From Margaritifera margaritifera (taxonomy: Eukaryota; Mollusca; Bivalvia; Unionida; Margaritiferidae): a stretch of 64,000 nt of DNA. A program made the position numbers and the translations under genes. The stretch is taken from assembly GCA_029931535.1 (NCBI GenBank), contig JAQPZY010000749.1:1-64000 (forward strand), written 5' to 3'. Below the pieces are notes generated by a model, which had not been told where the DNA came from, did not search any database, and saw nothing but the letters and a program-made list of their open reading frames with translations. Below, one piece after another: positions 38,336 through 51,439 of the stretch (positions within the stretch are counted from its first letter, which is position 1; each line of letters begins with the position of its first letter).

Positions 38336-40020
38336 TGTGACATATGTCATGTAGGCCAGTATTTATTACTCATATTCTGATGTGAGATAGGTCATATAGG
38401 CATGTATATTTATATACAGATTTTGGTAAAGAAGTTGATTATTGTTCTAGAATTCCGGTTCTAAAAGATCAGTCTGTAAGGAATCTATTTTAGTTGTGTT
38501 GTTGAAATCAGATTTAATCTGAGAGGAATTATTTATTTACAATATTTATTGGAAATACTAACGTGCTCATTGACTTTTGGATTAATACATGATTTCGGGA
38601 TTTATGTGAACTCATTCAAATATATTCTGGATTACATCATTGTCGTACATCAGGACATTGAAGGCTATTGGAATTCATTCGGAATATTCTATTATTTTGG
38701 ACCTGTGATTAGGACATTTAGGATTATTTAATTTAATTTAATTCACAAATTGTAAGTGTCTTTTCAATTTTCACTTTAATTGTCTGTAAATAAATTGCTT
38801 GTTGATTTTACCCATATTGTTGGTTTCACTTTCTTTCTGTTATATATTTTTAAGACCTAGATTCGTAACAATGGTGACACATACAGATTTAACAAAAGAA
38901 AAGGTGACATATGATCAATAGAAATACGAACTCAAGAGTTTGCGTTTTGAGAAGATATACAAACTGGAGTGTACAAACAATCAGCCGATCAGTCGAATGT
39001 AAAGCAGGTGAAATTGTGATTTGACTGGATCCAGGATCGGACATATGTAAAGCAGGTGAAATTGTGATTTGACTGGTGCTAGGATCCGGCATATCAGAGA
39101 TACTAGAGTAATTTAAGAATGTTTATGAGGTTTTAGACAATGAACAGAGATTCTTGGCCATGTTGTATAGCACCAAACAAAGAGATGATGAAGATATTGC
39201 AGCATGGATATGTAAATTTGAAGGCAGTTTTAACAAGGCAATTGAACAGAATTGGTGATTTTCGAAGAACAAACAAAGGAATGAGACTGGATTAGAAGAA
39301 TGTCTCAGGACAAAATTTCGGAACTATCAAAGATTTTGACAAGTTGAGAGTGGAAATTACGAAAATAGACTCGGATCATATCAGTAGAAAAGAGGATATA
39401 CGGACTCGATTATAACAAAGAGTACAAGAGACAGATCAGATGATGTCAAAAAAGAAATAGAACAACTCAGAAATATGATACAGTATGTAACCTGAGCAGT
39501 GAGGTACATGAGTAAACTGTTGGAACTATTCACAGACAACAGATAAAAAAAACCCACACGAATCTGGAAAAGAGAATAAGACAACTATACCAAAGCAATA
39601 TCAGAAGAATAGATCAGAAGGCACTCTAAGCCCACAGAATGAGCATCACCCGGAAAGGATGAAAAGTAGATTTCATGTGGCAGAGGGAAACAAAGATATA
39701 CAGAAAATCAGCAGAGCAGACACAATATTTTTTTCAAGAGAACGTACCGAGAATAGGCAAGCAGAAAAAGATGACCAATATGGAGCTAAACTACAATGCA
39801 TGCCAAGTATATTGTGAATGTGGACAGATAATGCATTACCAACGGAAATGCAGGGTCGATCTGGACCATAGCAAAAATATGCACAGAGAACCAGAAAGAT
39901 CTGACACTAAGGCTGAGAAAATTATTTTGGAGGCCACATAATCTGTACCACATTCCTTGCCGCTAAAGCCACCTTCGATTAGACCACAGTGAGAACAAGG
40001 AAAACCGCAATGGCATGAAA
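38336..40020 (+). mobile_element. Relic of an LTR retrotransposon (possible 5' LTR and gag)
   Basis: A possible LTR runs from TGTGACATATG (38336) to ...TTCGTAACA (about 38873), directly followed by 'tggtgacacat', where a tRNA primer site would lie. Downstream, broken frames resemble gag: 'DEDIAAWICKFEGSFNKAI' (about 39190-39250) and a degenerate zinc knuckle 'CECGQIMHYQRKC' (about 39814-39852). Many stops; no pol was found. Confidence 0.45.
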
Positions 40021-40381
40021 CATATCATATGAGACAGACATGACAGAGAGCAAAACAGACACGATAAGAACGCTAGTTGAAAGTGACGTTCTTCCCAGTA
40101 GGGCAATATACATCATAGAAAGAGTGCTTAGTACTATCATCGATTATAATATCCCTTTTATCTCAATACTTGTTAATGAAGCGCTGTTTTTGCTTTAAAT
40201 CGATATTTGATTTCTAATGTATGTTGCTTTTAAATCCCCCAAAAAGTATGAACATGTTGGTTCTTAATTTTTTTTTTTTTACATTTTCAATAGATACCTT
40301 CCTATGTTCACAATATAATTCTGTGTGCATAGATACAGCATGAAACGCAAACTGGTTTATGTGATAGTTTTCCCTTCTTTT

Positions 40382-40575
40382 GAGGAACCGCGGTGGCTCA
40401 GTGGTTAGCGTGCCGGACTCACGACCAAAATGGTGCGGGTTCGAATCCTACAATCGGGCCAGCCTGGGTCAGCTACCGTGGTGTGTCCTTGGGCAAGCCA
40501 CTTTACTCCGATTGCCTCGGCACTATGTAATCTACTTGTGTTGCTGTGCCGTAAAGCACCAACCAAATCCTTCTT
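40382..40575 (+). mobile_element. tRNA-derived SINE
   Basis: The head has a pol III A box ('tggctcagtggttagcgtgc') and B box ('gggttcgaatcc'), followed by a conserved SINE core-like segment 'tgtgtccttgggcaagccac' and 'tttactccgattgcctc'. It ends near 'gtaaagcaccaaccaaa'. The tRNA-like head is not a functional tRNA. Confidence 0.8.
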
Positions 40576-40589
40576 TTGTGGTCATGTGG

Positions 40590-41700
40590 TAGTTTTCCTT
40601 CCTTTTTGTGTTTATTTGACAGTTTCATTCTTTGTCTGGTCACATCATGTTTTCAAGATTGTATATGACAATGTTGTCCCGCCATTTTTACACTGTGAAG
40701 GTGTCTCGCCTTTTTAACCATATGATGTTCTCCCCTTTATGGAAGTTCATTATCTTATAAGATGTGATATAATACCGATCTAATTTTACAGCTCTAACAG
40801 GGACTATTCAAAGTTAACATTCTTAAAAAGACATATAACCCTTGTCTTGAATGAGTGCACAAACTCCATACGTCTGGGCATTTATTCAACTTTAATCATT
40901 GATTGCAATATCAACCGTCATTCATGTTATGCATGCTAAATAAATGAAGTGAAACCATAAATGGACTCATGGATCGTTTTCACTGAAGATGAAACGAATC
41001 CTCGCTTACAGAAAATAAGAAAGATCGACAGATAGATATCCATTCATTTACTCTTTCAATCATTTATTGATATATATCTAGAGTTCAAATAAATAAACAC
41101 CACGTGACTAAATATTCATCCTGTTCATGTATTATTTTATCAATATTTACTTGAAAAAGTCATACTTTTTCGTTCAGAGTGTTGATGCTTTAATTTAGTT
41201 TAGCTTATGTGTTATTTCGATGCCAAGGAAACTTGTAAGGCTAATATCGACATCTCCATATATAATATTCAGTTACAGATCGGAAGAACATGGCAGCATT
41301 TATGGAACAGTAATATGGACACTTGAAGTGTGTTTTATTGATATGCAAAAATTAAGAAGGCATTATAAGGAAATATAATGATTGTAAAGAAGAGAGCATT
41401 AAAGACTTTTCAATGAACACACTGACAACACTACTATTGATTCAAAGTCACTATCGGATTTTCGTCTAGCGAGATGGGTAGAACATTACTTTTTTTGGTT
41501 GCCGCCAGACCTTTTTAGCTCATTCCAGGGTTTCCCCTGGAAATTAAAGATCTTGGATGCAGCCATATTTTATCGACATGGAGGTACTGGCTGAATAGAT
41601 TGGAATTTTTTGTCGAACAAATAATAACTGGGACTTCATGGATGTGCAGTGCAGAACGTCATCAATGTTGTCCCAAGACCCACAGCCCACCTCCACCCCC
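40590..41700. other. Intergenic, nothing recognised
   Basis: AT-rich single-copy-looking sequence. No coding region, RNA gene or repeat could be supported. Confidence 0.5.
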
Positions 41701-41708
41701 ACCTCTCT

Positions 41709-41710
<2 letters not shown>

Positions 41711-41782
<72 letters not shown>

Positions 41783-41932
41783 TAGCGTACTAACAAGGGG
41801 GGGGGACGGGGCGGTTGCCCCGGGCGCAAGAGGTCTTGTGGCACCAAAACAGTTGATGATAATTTTGGGCCTCGTATTATGGCCCTTTGGGCCATCATCG
41901 TCGCTCAGTGCGCCATTTACCCTTAGTACGCC

Positions 41933-42005
<73 letters not shown>
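41711..42005. repeat. Two (CA)n tracts flanking a small inserted element
   Basis: (CA)n at 41712-41780 and again at 41937-42005, about 70 bp each. They look like one microsatellite split by the insertion at 41781-41938. Confidence 0.95.
41781..41938. mobile_element. MITE-like insertion within (CA)n
   Basis: About 157 bp, starting 'tgtagcgtactaac' and ending 'ttagtacgccactgca'; the ends are imperfect inverted repeats (CAGTGGCGTACTAA type). The interior is GC-rich (ggggcggttgccccgggcgc). Short TIR elements of this kind are common in animal genomes. Confidence 0.6.
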
Positions 42006-42007
<2 letters not shown>

Positions 42008-42729
42008 CAGTTTGTATTTTAGCTACAATAATTGGCTTTAAAATCAGAACAGTCTGTTCATTAACGTGAGGTTAAATCCGATTGGTCAGTGGCTGTACAT
42101 AGCCGATTCTGACCAAGATATTTCCCTTTTATATTAATAGACTGCTCCTACAGCCTACAAAAGTACACATACATAAGGTATTTTCTCTGTAGAATTGATA
42201 TTAGGAGATGAATGTGTTGGAGATCAGAATATAAAGTGTTGCACTTTATTATGTAAATGACTGGATACATATCTGAATAGAAAGCATACTGTACTGAATA
42301 TAAAACTAGTTTATATTGTCATTCATCAGTATGCTTTGAAATTATGGCTCATAGTTGCCAACCATTGACATTTTCATCCTAACTTCACGACCATGTTCTT
42401 TATAAAAAGAAACTTGTCACGGCGTTGACAGTGCTCTCCCTACGCTATATTCTATTTCCAACACTGAATTAGTTTCATCAGCTTGGGATAGCTTGTTTAG
42501 TCTTCCTACTTATTTCTGCCAAATGTTACCACCAAGCAACTATATTTTCATCTAGTGATAGTTTAATAGCATCAGGCCAAACACATGGTTAAACTCTTGA
42601 GTTATTCCTGAGCCAGAAATGTGTTCCATGGCAAGAGAAATAAGGTTCGGAGAGCCAGAAATGTGTCCCATGGCAAGAGAAATAAGCCTAGGAGAGCCAG
42701 TTTCCTGTATGATGGTACTAAGGATATCG

Positions 42730-43375
42730 CTCCCGTTTCAATGTATATTCCAGGTCTCTCGGTAGATAACTAGGTGTTAGTTTGGATGTATATTTCAGGC
42801 CTTTCGGTACATAACTAGGTGTTAGTTTGGATGTATATTTCAGGCCTTTCGGTACATAACTAGGTATTAGTTTAGATGTATTTTCCAGGCCTCTCGGTAG
42901 ATAACTAGGTGTTAGTTTGGATGTATATTCCAGGCCTCTGGGTACATAACTAGGTGTTAGTTTGGATGTATATTTCAGGCCTTTCGGTACATAACTAGGT
43001 GTTAGTTTGGATGTATATTTCAGGCCTCTCGACCAAACTAACTAGGTGTTAGTTTGGATGTATATTTCAGGCCTCTCAGTACATAACTAGGTGTTAGTTT
43101 GGATGTATATTTCAGGCCTTTCGGTACATAACTAGGTGTTAGTTTGGATGTATATTCCAGGCCTCTCGGTACATAACTAGGTATTAATTTGGATGTATAT
43201 TCCAGGCCTTTCGGTACATAACTAGATGCTAGTTTGGATGTATATTTCAGGCCTTTCGGTACATAACTAGGTGTTAGTTTGGATGTATATTTCAGGCCTC
43301 TCGGTACATAACTAGGTATTAATTTGGATGTATATTCCAGGCCTTTCGGTACATAACTAGGTGTTAGTTTCTTCA
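42730..43375. repeat. 45-bp tandem repeat array
   Basis: About 14 copies of 'aactaggtgttagtttggat' followed by 'gtatatttcaggcctttcgg' and 'tacat'. The unit is 15 codons, so the minus strand has an open frame of repeats (GLEYTSKLTPSYVPR); I regard this as a by-product. Confidence 0.9.
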
Positions 43376-43379
43376 ATTT

Positions 43380-44735
43380 TAAGTACATGATTGGGTCATT
43401 ATTTCAGATGTATAGGTACATCACTTTTCGTCTCGAGTTTGTCACCACTAATCTATAACCCAATTAAAGCACGAGAGGAAAATTAAATACTTACACACCT
43501 GTTGTTCAGTGCCATGACATGGGTTTCTTGGAAAAAGAGTTTACACTTTACAGTTAGCCAGTTTCATCGACTACTGTTATCTACAAGTAGCAATTAACTT
43601 GTACCTGAAAAGGTATATGAATTTAAAATTAATGTTGCACACGATTGGCTACATTTTAGGACGCCGGGCAGCACGCCCTATCAGAAACTATATTATGTTA
43701 CTATCATGATCAATTGTGGACTTTCGATAGTTCTGCTTCCGTCTCGTGTCTTACTAATTTCAGAGATCATTTATCACGTTCTGATGTTTAACGGTTGACA
43801 TGCAGGTGTGTATATCAGTGTGCGTGTGTGTGTTTTAGAAGATAGTATAATAGTCCTAGGTTTTAGTAGTGTCTTGCAGACTATTAAATGTAACTTCTAG
43901 AAGCGGTCTATAGTAGAAGGGGCGAATAATAAAACAATTACCAGGATTGCCAGAATCTGCATAATACATTCGAAATCCACAGTGACCATGGAGTAGTGAG
44001 GTAATTTTGTTTGCAAAATGTCTGGGAAAAGAGATTTGAAAAACCTCAGTCACCAAGTTGGTAAAGACGATAGTCCGGAGATGAACATTTTACAACTGAC
44101 AAATTAAGCGGATGCTACGCTCAACCTGAATTGATAGTTATGCGTTCAGAGGCAATGTTTAACAGATTATGGGAATTGGGATGATCTTCAAATGTGTAGT
44201 CGCTGGTGACAATCCTTTATGATGGCTTCAGACATATTAATGGTAGCCCCCATTCTCACCTACCTGCCACCATGGACCTTGGTGTTTATGTTCTTGCTAA
44301 TACTGCAGAATAATAACATTTCTGCAAAATATAAATGTCAACAGTCAACGACAATAACTAAGATTGAAAGAGAGCACTGTGCAATGGTTCTATGTCTTGA
44401 AAGGAAAAATATTGTGCGAATAATCTTGCATCCTCAATATTTTATCTGTCTAAAAATATTCAGGCTGCATGAATTTCAGTCATAATACCCATGCAGATTT
44501 AATCAGCAAGATTAGGTCGAAACAACCTTGAACTATAACCTGATTGACACCTGTGATTGCTGGTAAAGCAGTTTTGGTTAATGTGAAATATTTTGACAAA
44601 CCTCTTACTGGAGACAAGAAGTTGGCATTATCATGGCCATTGTCCCCCGCCACCTGGTACGAAAGGGCTGGAGTAGTAGGATTTGGGTTCATTATGAAAT
44701 CGTTCTAAGTCAATCATAGACAATATCTCATTAAA
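43380..44735. other. Intergenic, nothing recognised
   Basis: No supported gene. Short open frames lack coding character. Confidence 0.5.
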
Positions 44736-44739
44736 TTGA

Positions 44740-46290
44740 GCTCATAGTATGTCTTGACATTGATATCATCTAAGATCTTGTTAATATAAAGATTCATGGC
44801 CAATGTAATTGCAAAAAATGAAAATGCTAGAATTTTGACAAGCCGCTAAATATATTCAAAGTCAATCAAGGGGCAGAACTCTATAAAATACACCCCAAAT
44901 TTGATGATCATCCAGTTCATCTTAGATATTCAGGATTAGGCTTTTCAGGAAATTGGGCTGAAAAAATATATGAATGCTAGAGTGTTCAGCAGCCCGTGTG
45001 AAGTCTATTCTAAGTCATTCAACTGTCATAACTGTGCAAGATTTTGTATAAGTCTGATCATTATCGAACTCAGAGACATTGCTAAGAAGAAGCTTCACGC
45101 CACATTCGGTTGAAATCAGTTTAAATTGTGAATGCTAGAGTATTCACATGCCATTGAGGTGCGTATTCATATTCTTTCAAGGGCCACAACACTGTAATAT
45201 AATGTAAAAATACGATCGTCATCAAAATCCTTCAAAGACCTTGTTGAACTGAATCTTTTCTCCATATCTGATAGGAATAAAACAAATATATATCCTAAAG
45301 AGTTCACAAGCCATACCGATGCTTATTATAAATTCGTATAAGAACTTGTTGAGGTGAAGCATCATATTCAGATTGGTTTAAATCATATAAAAAATATGAA
45401 TGCTAGAGTGTTTACAAGCCAGCAGATGGCTATTCTAAGGGCCATAACTCTGCAAAATATGCTTACAAAATTTGGTAGTCGTAAAGCTCATCTGGTTTCT
45501 TGTTAAGATAAAGCTTCACATAAATTTGTGGTTAAAATCTAATTGGAAACGTGGAAGTTAGAGTGCTGAAAAGGCTGTCATCATAAACTCATCCGAGCTC
45601 TTGGCAAGCTTGAAAACCAGTCTATTTGAAATCTAATAATATACGTGGAAGCTAGAGTGTTGAAAAGGCGGTGCATTAACAGCGCCTGCGGTACAACGAT
45701 CAAGGACCATGATTCTAAGAAGATATATAGGGCATGCTCATCATAAGCCTCATCCGAGTTCTTGCTAAGCTTGACAACCAGTCTAGTTGAAATCTAATAA
45801 TACATGTGGAAGCTAGAGTCTTCAGGAGGTTGGTGCATTGGCGACGCTAACGCTGAGATAATCAAGAGCCATAACTCTATGAAATATGTGCAGAATGTTG
45901 TCATCAACAAACTCGTCCAAGTTCTTGATGAAATAAAGCTTTACAGCAAACTTGATGTCTACTTATAAATGTGAAAGCTAGAGTGTTCACAAAGTTATAC
46001 ACTCGCATTGCCTATGCTAAGAATATCAAAGGCCATAGCTCAATGAAATATTGCAGAACATGCTCATCGTCAATCAAATCTAAAGAACTGTTCTTGAGAT
46101 GAAGCATGAAAGCAACTTTATTTGACATTTGGAAGCTAGAGTGTTCACAAGGTTGTAGACTAGCAATGCCTATTCTAAGGTGATCAAGGATCACAACTGC
46201 AAGAAATATGCTCAGAATGTATTCATCACTGAACCCGTCCAAGCGGCTATCGGGATAAAGTTTCACAAAAAATTCGTTTCAAATCTAAAT
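44740..46290. repeat. Highly diverged tandem repeat of about 160 bp
   Basis: The phrase 'gctagagtgttcacaag' or a variant recurs at about 44966, 45133, 45401, 45557, 45651, 45813, 45976 and 46133, mostly 157-167 bp apart, with intervening 'cataactctgcaaaatatgc', 'catcatcaaactcatccaag' and 'gaagcttcacagcaaacttg' type segments in the same order. The copies are much older than the neighbouring minisatellites. Confidence 0.75.
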
Positions 46291-47840
46291 GTAGCAATAA
46301 TGCCATTATTGTACGCACTGATAACGCCTTTATCACTGATAACGCCTTTATTATGCCAAGGACACTTCCAATCCCCCGTCCCTGTCCTCGCCAAGTCAGT
46401 TCTGTCAGAAAATGAAATGGGCGTCGTACAGCATGTCACACTGGCCGTTTTGAATAGGTCTCAGTGACGCCAGGTGATACTGGCTAACCCCTGTATAAAA
46501 TCTCACAGCCAAACTTGCTGCAAGATAACTTGAAGTATTGAGTGCAAAAACTATTCAAAGGGGCAGGTAAGTCGAACGTTACTAAATCGTCCGCTTGAAT
46601 ATCACATGCTCTAATGTACTCGTCGATTTCTAATCACAGAAGCCCTATCGGAGGAATAAAGGTGTATTTGAGAAATATTACAAAGTGAACACAGTTTTTA
46701 TTTTAATCGCAATGTATACACATTTTAAACTGTCTATTTGATTAAAATTTGAAATAGAATTTAGACGTATGTCAAAGATTATATAAAGTCTGTTACAAAT
46801 GAAAGAGTACCCTATATAGGTCCAATGGATGAAAATATCCTAATAATAATATAGACACATGGACTGGTGTGAAGCCGATTTATGGTTATTTTGTAAACAT
46901 TTATTCAAAACGCTGTAGATATGTGCACTTAGTTTTTCTGCGAAAATATCAGATTGTGCAACTTTGTGATCTAATTAGCGAGGTAAGTTTACGTTCCATG
47001 AAGACGGGATCTTCTTGAGAGGTTGGCGGTAGTCTGTCTGGAAAAAAAGGACAAAAGTGCTACCACTGGTATATTTGAATAAGATTACAAATATAAAAAA
47101 ATATCGCCGAAAAACATATGTAAAAACATATTTGGACAGAGTTTAGGTTTAATTTTAAGAAAGAATATATCCAGATGAAACAACAAGGAAACATCGTTTA
47201 AAGGTTAGTACAATTTCTTCTTCCAAAATAGACATCATAGGGGTTGAAATGATTATTTTCCAAATCTACCAAATATGACAGTACACAAGATGGAAATGAC
47301 AGAATACAAAACGAGAAAACATTGAAGTAAAACTGTCAGAACTGTAAATATCACCCTACTCTGTATATCTCTATATCTCATTTGCTTTTTGTACATGACA
47401 GTTCTTAAACACAGAAATACTATTGAAATCTTACTACTGCATAATTGCAGATGATAAAATGCCACAATTGCTGAAAAATCGCAACACAAAATAATTTGAC
47501 ATTTTTTTTAACAATATTAAATGAATGAGCAGAGCTTACAATTGAAAAACAGCAAACTATATTTTATCAAATGAACACCGGATACTATAGGTATTACCGC
47601 GTCCACGTTTGCACGATTTATCTTCATGTGCATTAGAAACTATATACCAGTTTTATACTGTGTAATTAGCAGGTTATTTAACCTGTTTATGTAGAGTTTC
47701 GCAGTCATTCAAAAATGTAAATAGTTCAGGACTCCTCTCTATTTTTGCATTGCATGTTTATCTTGTTTCTGTAAGTTGTTTCTTCCCCTGACGAAGAGCT
47801 TGATTATCTTGAAACGTTGTGGAACTGCTTTTTTAAACTG
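46291..47840. other. Intergenic, nothing recognised
   Basis: No supported gene. It contains a short duplicated phrase 'cactgataacgccttta' at about 46318 and 46336. Confidence 0.5.
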
Positions 47841-47850
47841 TACCCAAATT

Positions 47851-47868
47851 CTCTCTCTCTCTCTATCT

Positions 47869-47955
<87 letters not shown>
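47851..47955. repeat. (CT)n followed by (TA)n microsatellite
   Basis: A (CT) run at about 47850-47870, then (TA) for about 84 bases to 47955. Confidence 0.95.
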
Positions 47956-47959
<4 letters not shown>

Positions 47960-48812
47960 CTTTCACTTTTATATCATCAATTAAATCTATCGATGTAAGA
48001 CGAAATTTGCGATTTCGTCATGAAATGAGTCAGGTTTATGTTATGGGTGCACTCTAACCTTAACGAAGCAACCGTTTTCACCTACGCCCCACGCCCAACA
48101 TCTGCATATCTAAACACACACACACACATCGAGTATCAGCTGTACAAGTTTTCCTTAACCGTTAACTGCTTTTGGGCATTTGTACGACCAGGTACACTTA
48201 TTTACAGGTGCATTCAGACAGAAAGAACGCAGAGAAAATTTTCAGGTTCCCTATTGCAACATAATCGTGACCATTCCATGTACTTTTTACAGCATCTTGA
48301 TTTATTGTAAGGATAACAATTTTTTTAAACAAAAGTGCATTTAGACATCACATAGAACAGTAATTACACCAATATGCTGTGTCTGCGTTAAGCAGCAATG
48401 AGTAATAATTCCAGAAATGCAAGCCATATCGCCACCTGGAAAGGTTTCATTATAAATTGGTATTTAATATTTATATATGATCATGACCAGAATAATTTTC
48501 TCTTAAAAATGAATCAAAAAATCGATAATACTTGGATCTTTCCGCTGGGAAGATGATACATGTACTGTCAAAGTTTTGTATTTTTTCTCTACAAAAAAGC
48601 AGAATGCATTTGCATTTAGGAACCTGTGACTTGTTGCTCATTGCTCAGTTTTATCCTCTTTATTGAGTTGACTTGTGTACGAGATTGCCGACCTTCCATT
48701 CCAATTTTGCCTGTTTAACCTCTTCGGCACGTCTGTGTGATTACAAGTTAACTGCAGAGACTGTGACAACACAGCGCCGCACGTTAACACCTGTTACATA
48801 TCGATCAGAAGC

Positions 48813-48822
48813 GCGCATGCGC
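48813..48822 (+). promoter_or_regulatory. NRF1-like palindrome upstream of the calbindin-like start
   Basis: GCGCATGCGC is a perfect match to the core NRF1-binding palindrome, 87 nt before the ATG at 48909, in a locally GC-rich stretch. It suggests a TATA-less promoter of the host gene here. Confidence 0.5.
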
Positions 48823-48908
48823 TATGCTCCTTTCCATCAAGTGCCGCGCAGTGCCTTTCATTTCACAATATTGATACATCAAGTTAAGTCAGTGAAGTCA
48901 TTGCTACA

Positions 48909-49035
48909 ATGGCCGAGAAAAAATTCGATTCTTCCAAAAACTTTCTCAGACAGTTTAGGGACTTGCACACGAGGGAATTCAAGAGAATAACTGCAGGTCA
49001 ATTCACAGAGGTCTGGACTCATTTTGACAATGACG
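48909..49035 (+). CDS. Exon 1 of a calbindin-32/calretinin-like EF-hand gene
   Basis: The first coding exon starts 'MAEKKFDSSKNFLRQFRDLH' and continues 'REFKRITAGQFTEVWTHFDN' into the first EF-hand loop (D-N-D-G). It ends after the first base of a Gly codon at a GTAAG donor (49036). The sequence resembles the N-terminus of calbindin-32 (insect Cbp53E), calretinin and secretagogin, cytosolic Ca2+ buffers/sensors with six EF hands, often neuronal. The next exon is 13 kb away (62105). The ATG lies in a GC-rich promoter-like stretch. Confidence 0.85.
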
Positions 49036-49868
49036 GTAAGTTTCTTAGTTTCTTTTCTTTCTTACTGTAAGGAAAGCTTAATGAGGACAAGGTTAATTGC
49101 AACAGACCCCAGTATCTTTATAGCCGATGTAGCGAGTAATTCTATCTGCTGCATTGTCCACGCGGAAATTGATATCCTTAAGAATTTACGTGGACAAAGT
49201 GAGTTATCATTGCGTTATCCGTGGGACTCAGAGGAGCTGCTCCAGAAGACGGCAATTTGTCAGTCAGTTGACTTTTGTCTAATATTTAGAGTATTATTAT
49301 TATTTTGTGAGAAATTCGATTTCAGCTTCAGCAGCGGAGCACAGGCTTTTAATAACCTACCACGGACCCAGTTTGTTTATCCAGGCTCGGCTTGGCGTCT
49401 GATCAATACAACACCACTGTTCGTCCGATGTGATAATAAAATTATGAAATTCTATTATCATATGAAACACAATAGATGACTGAATACACAGTTCCCGCTG
49501 ACTACTGCATACATACGTATATTGGACCCTCCTAGTTTTATTGCGCATCATATAATGAATGCGATCGTCGATTAAGTTTTTATATTTCTATCTGTTTGTG
49601 TGATAAACTTGCCGCGAAATAAACAATTTTTCTTCTTGCCGCGAAAGAGACAATCTGGCTTCTTATACAAATTCTAATGGAGAATAAAAAAGTGGTCTCT
49701 TTGAGTTAAAGCTTGGACTTTTTTTGTTGGCGTATTTACAGGTGATAATCAGTACAAGATAATACTTTCGTCACATTTGGAACTTTTTCTGGCGTTCCGT
49801 TACAACTTACAGAAAATCGGATTCGATTAAATTGATCTCGCTGACGACTAAAAACCATCTAGTACGTA
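49036..49868 (+). other. Start of intron 1, nothing recognised
   Basis: Intron 1 spans 49036-62104. In its first 800 bases I see no gene or repeat that I can support. Confidence 0.5.
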
Positions 49869-50095
49869 AGGGGGTCCCGAGTGGCCGAGTGGCCTAAGGC
49901 GCTCGGTTATGCAGATCACTGACATCTCACCTCTGTCCGCGTGGGTTTGACCAAGTTGTCCCGAAATAGACCGCATCTTTCCCTCGGTTTGGATAAGGTC
50001 AACGTCATGTGTAAATTGGCTATTAACAGGATTAATCATCACGGAAAACACCTCGCATGTCCCCAGGCGTCGATACAGCCACAAACTCAATAGGG
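49869..50095 (+). mobile_element. SINE with a Leu/Ser-type tRNA head
   Basis: 'gtcccgagtggccgagtggc' and 'ctaaggcgctcggtt' resemble the 5' half and A box of a class II tRNA; 'gcgtgggtttgacc' is a decayed B box. A tRNA-unrelated body follows to about 50095. The fold is not that of a working tRNA. Confidence 0.6.
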
Positions 50096-50178
50096 TGCCA
50101 TTAATTAATTATAATCTATTTTCGACGGATTATCAGCGAGGAAATAAAAAGAAAAGAATATATATGGCAAAGCAAACA

Positions 50179-50312
50179 TCGACAACTGTACTAGTTCTGT
50201 CAAGCGGTCTATCGACAACTGTACTAGTTCTGTCAAGCGATCTATCAACAACTGTACTAGTTCTGTCAAGCGGTCTATCGACAACTGTACTAGTTGTGTC
50301 AAGCGGTCTATC
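50179..50312. repeat. 33-bp minisatellite, four copies
   Basis: 'tcgacaactgtactagttct' followed by 'gtcaagcggtcta', four units with few differences. The unit is 11 codons. Confidence 0.9.
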
Positions 50313-50934
50313 AGAAGCCCGGCTGACCACCTGTGAGGTCTGTACTATATAACACCCAGAATTTTGAATTTGTATAATATCTCTTTTGCAATGTTCATGA
50401 AATTTTAAACATATACTCAAATGTCATCTGTGAATAACTATGATAATTGTCAAGGAGAAAAATACCGATTTCATACAAATATCTATGATAAATAGAGAGT
50501 GGAGCATTCTCCTAAAATTGGAGAAGTCGACGGAAGGTCGATGTCGTCTCACGCCTCTTGTGGTATTTGTTTCTAGGTGCATACACTTTGTACGGGTCGA
50601 TGACAACTGCGATATGTGCGCTTCATGCTTTCAGGCTATCAATGCACTGGCGATAAAAGTAAATAGCCCCATTCATTGTTGACCGTACGGGTTCATTGGA
50701 CATACATAATCTGACATTATCCTTGTCCTGTAAGTCAATTTAACGCTCCAGTTAATAAATACATTACACAAATATTTAAGCGATAAAAATCTACTACACA
50801 AACAATAATAATTTACATATAAGCTATATAAGCTATTCAACATTTGTAATAAATACACTTTACAATTTGACTATAATGATTCAATGAACTGATACTTTCA
50901 GTGTTTTGCAAGAGTTAATTTAGGTTTATAAGAT

Positions 50935-51330
50935 GCAGCAGTTTCTTTGCTTATTTCTTTATGTTCTCTATCTGTTTGTCATATATTTTAACTTCTGATT
51001 GCATTGATTTTGTTTTTGATATAACTACTTCAACAGCATTCATATAGCCTCTTAATTTCTTTAATTCTTCTGGAGTAAATAGTATTAAATCTTCCTAATT
51101 GATCTGTAGTTATTTTTTAACGGGAATATTCTTTGCAGAAAGCTTCGTCTAGATTTCAGATTCATTCCATAAATCAGAATTTCTTTCTTAAACTCACTCT
51201 CTAATTCATTTATTACAGTCAATGTTTTCTCCGCCTCTAATTCCTTAGGAATTTGTATTGGTTGTCGGATTGTAAGTGTTGACTATAGGGCAGTATGCGT
51301 TGTTTCTTGAAAGGTAGGAACCATCTCATT
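50935..51330 (-). pseudogene. Coding-like relic, unassigned
   Basis: On the minus strand, about 51090 to 50950, an open stretch reads like protein ('LILFTPEELKKLRGYMNAVE', then 'QSEVKIYDKQIENIKK'). Further pieces of Glu/Lys-rich sequence occur up to about 51230. No family recognised; it may belong to the decayed Polinton-like copy further right. Confidence 0.25.
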
Positions 51331-51439
51331 ATCTTAATATACAAGGTTAACAAATGTTTGTCCTTTTCGGCTTTGATTTTTAAGTATTCCTTATTTTAAG
51401 TCCAACTCATTTCTGCTAGACAGCACTCATTGGTTTGAT

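Noticed and set aside
40390..40460. tRNA gene
   Set aside because: A and B boxes are present but the sequence runs on into a SINE body and does not keep a proper acceptor stem.
41544..42069. ORFs of Cys/Val or His/Thr repeats
   Set aside because: Translations of (CA)n microsatellites.
43038..43388. Minus-strand ORF of 15-residue repeats
   Set aside because: By-product of the 45-bp tandem repeat.
49870..49960. Leu/Ser tRNA gene
   Set aside because: The B box is decayed and the variable-arm region is not consistent with a functional tRNA; read as a SINE head.
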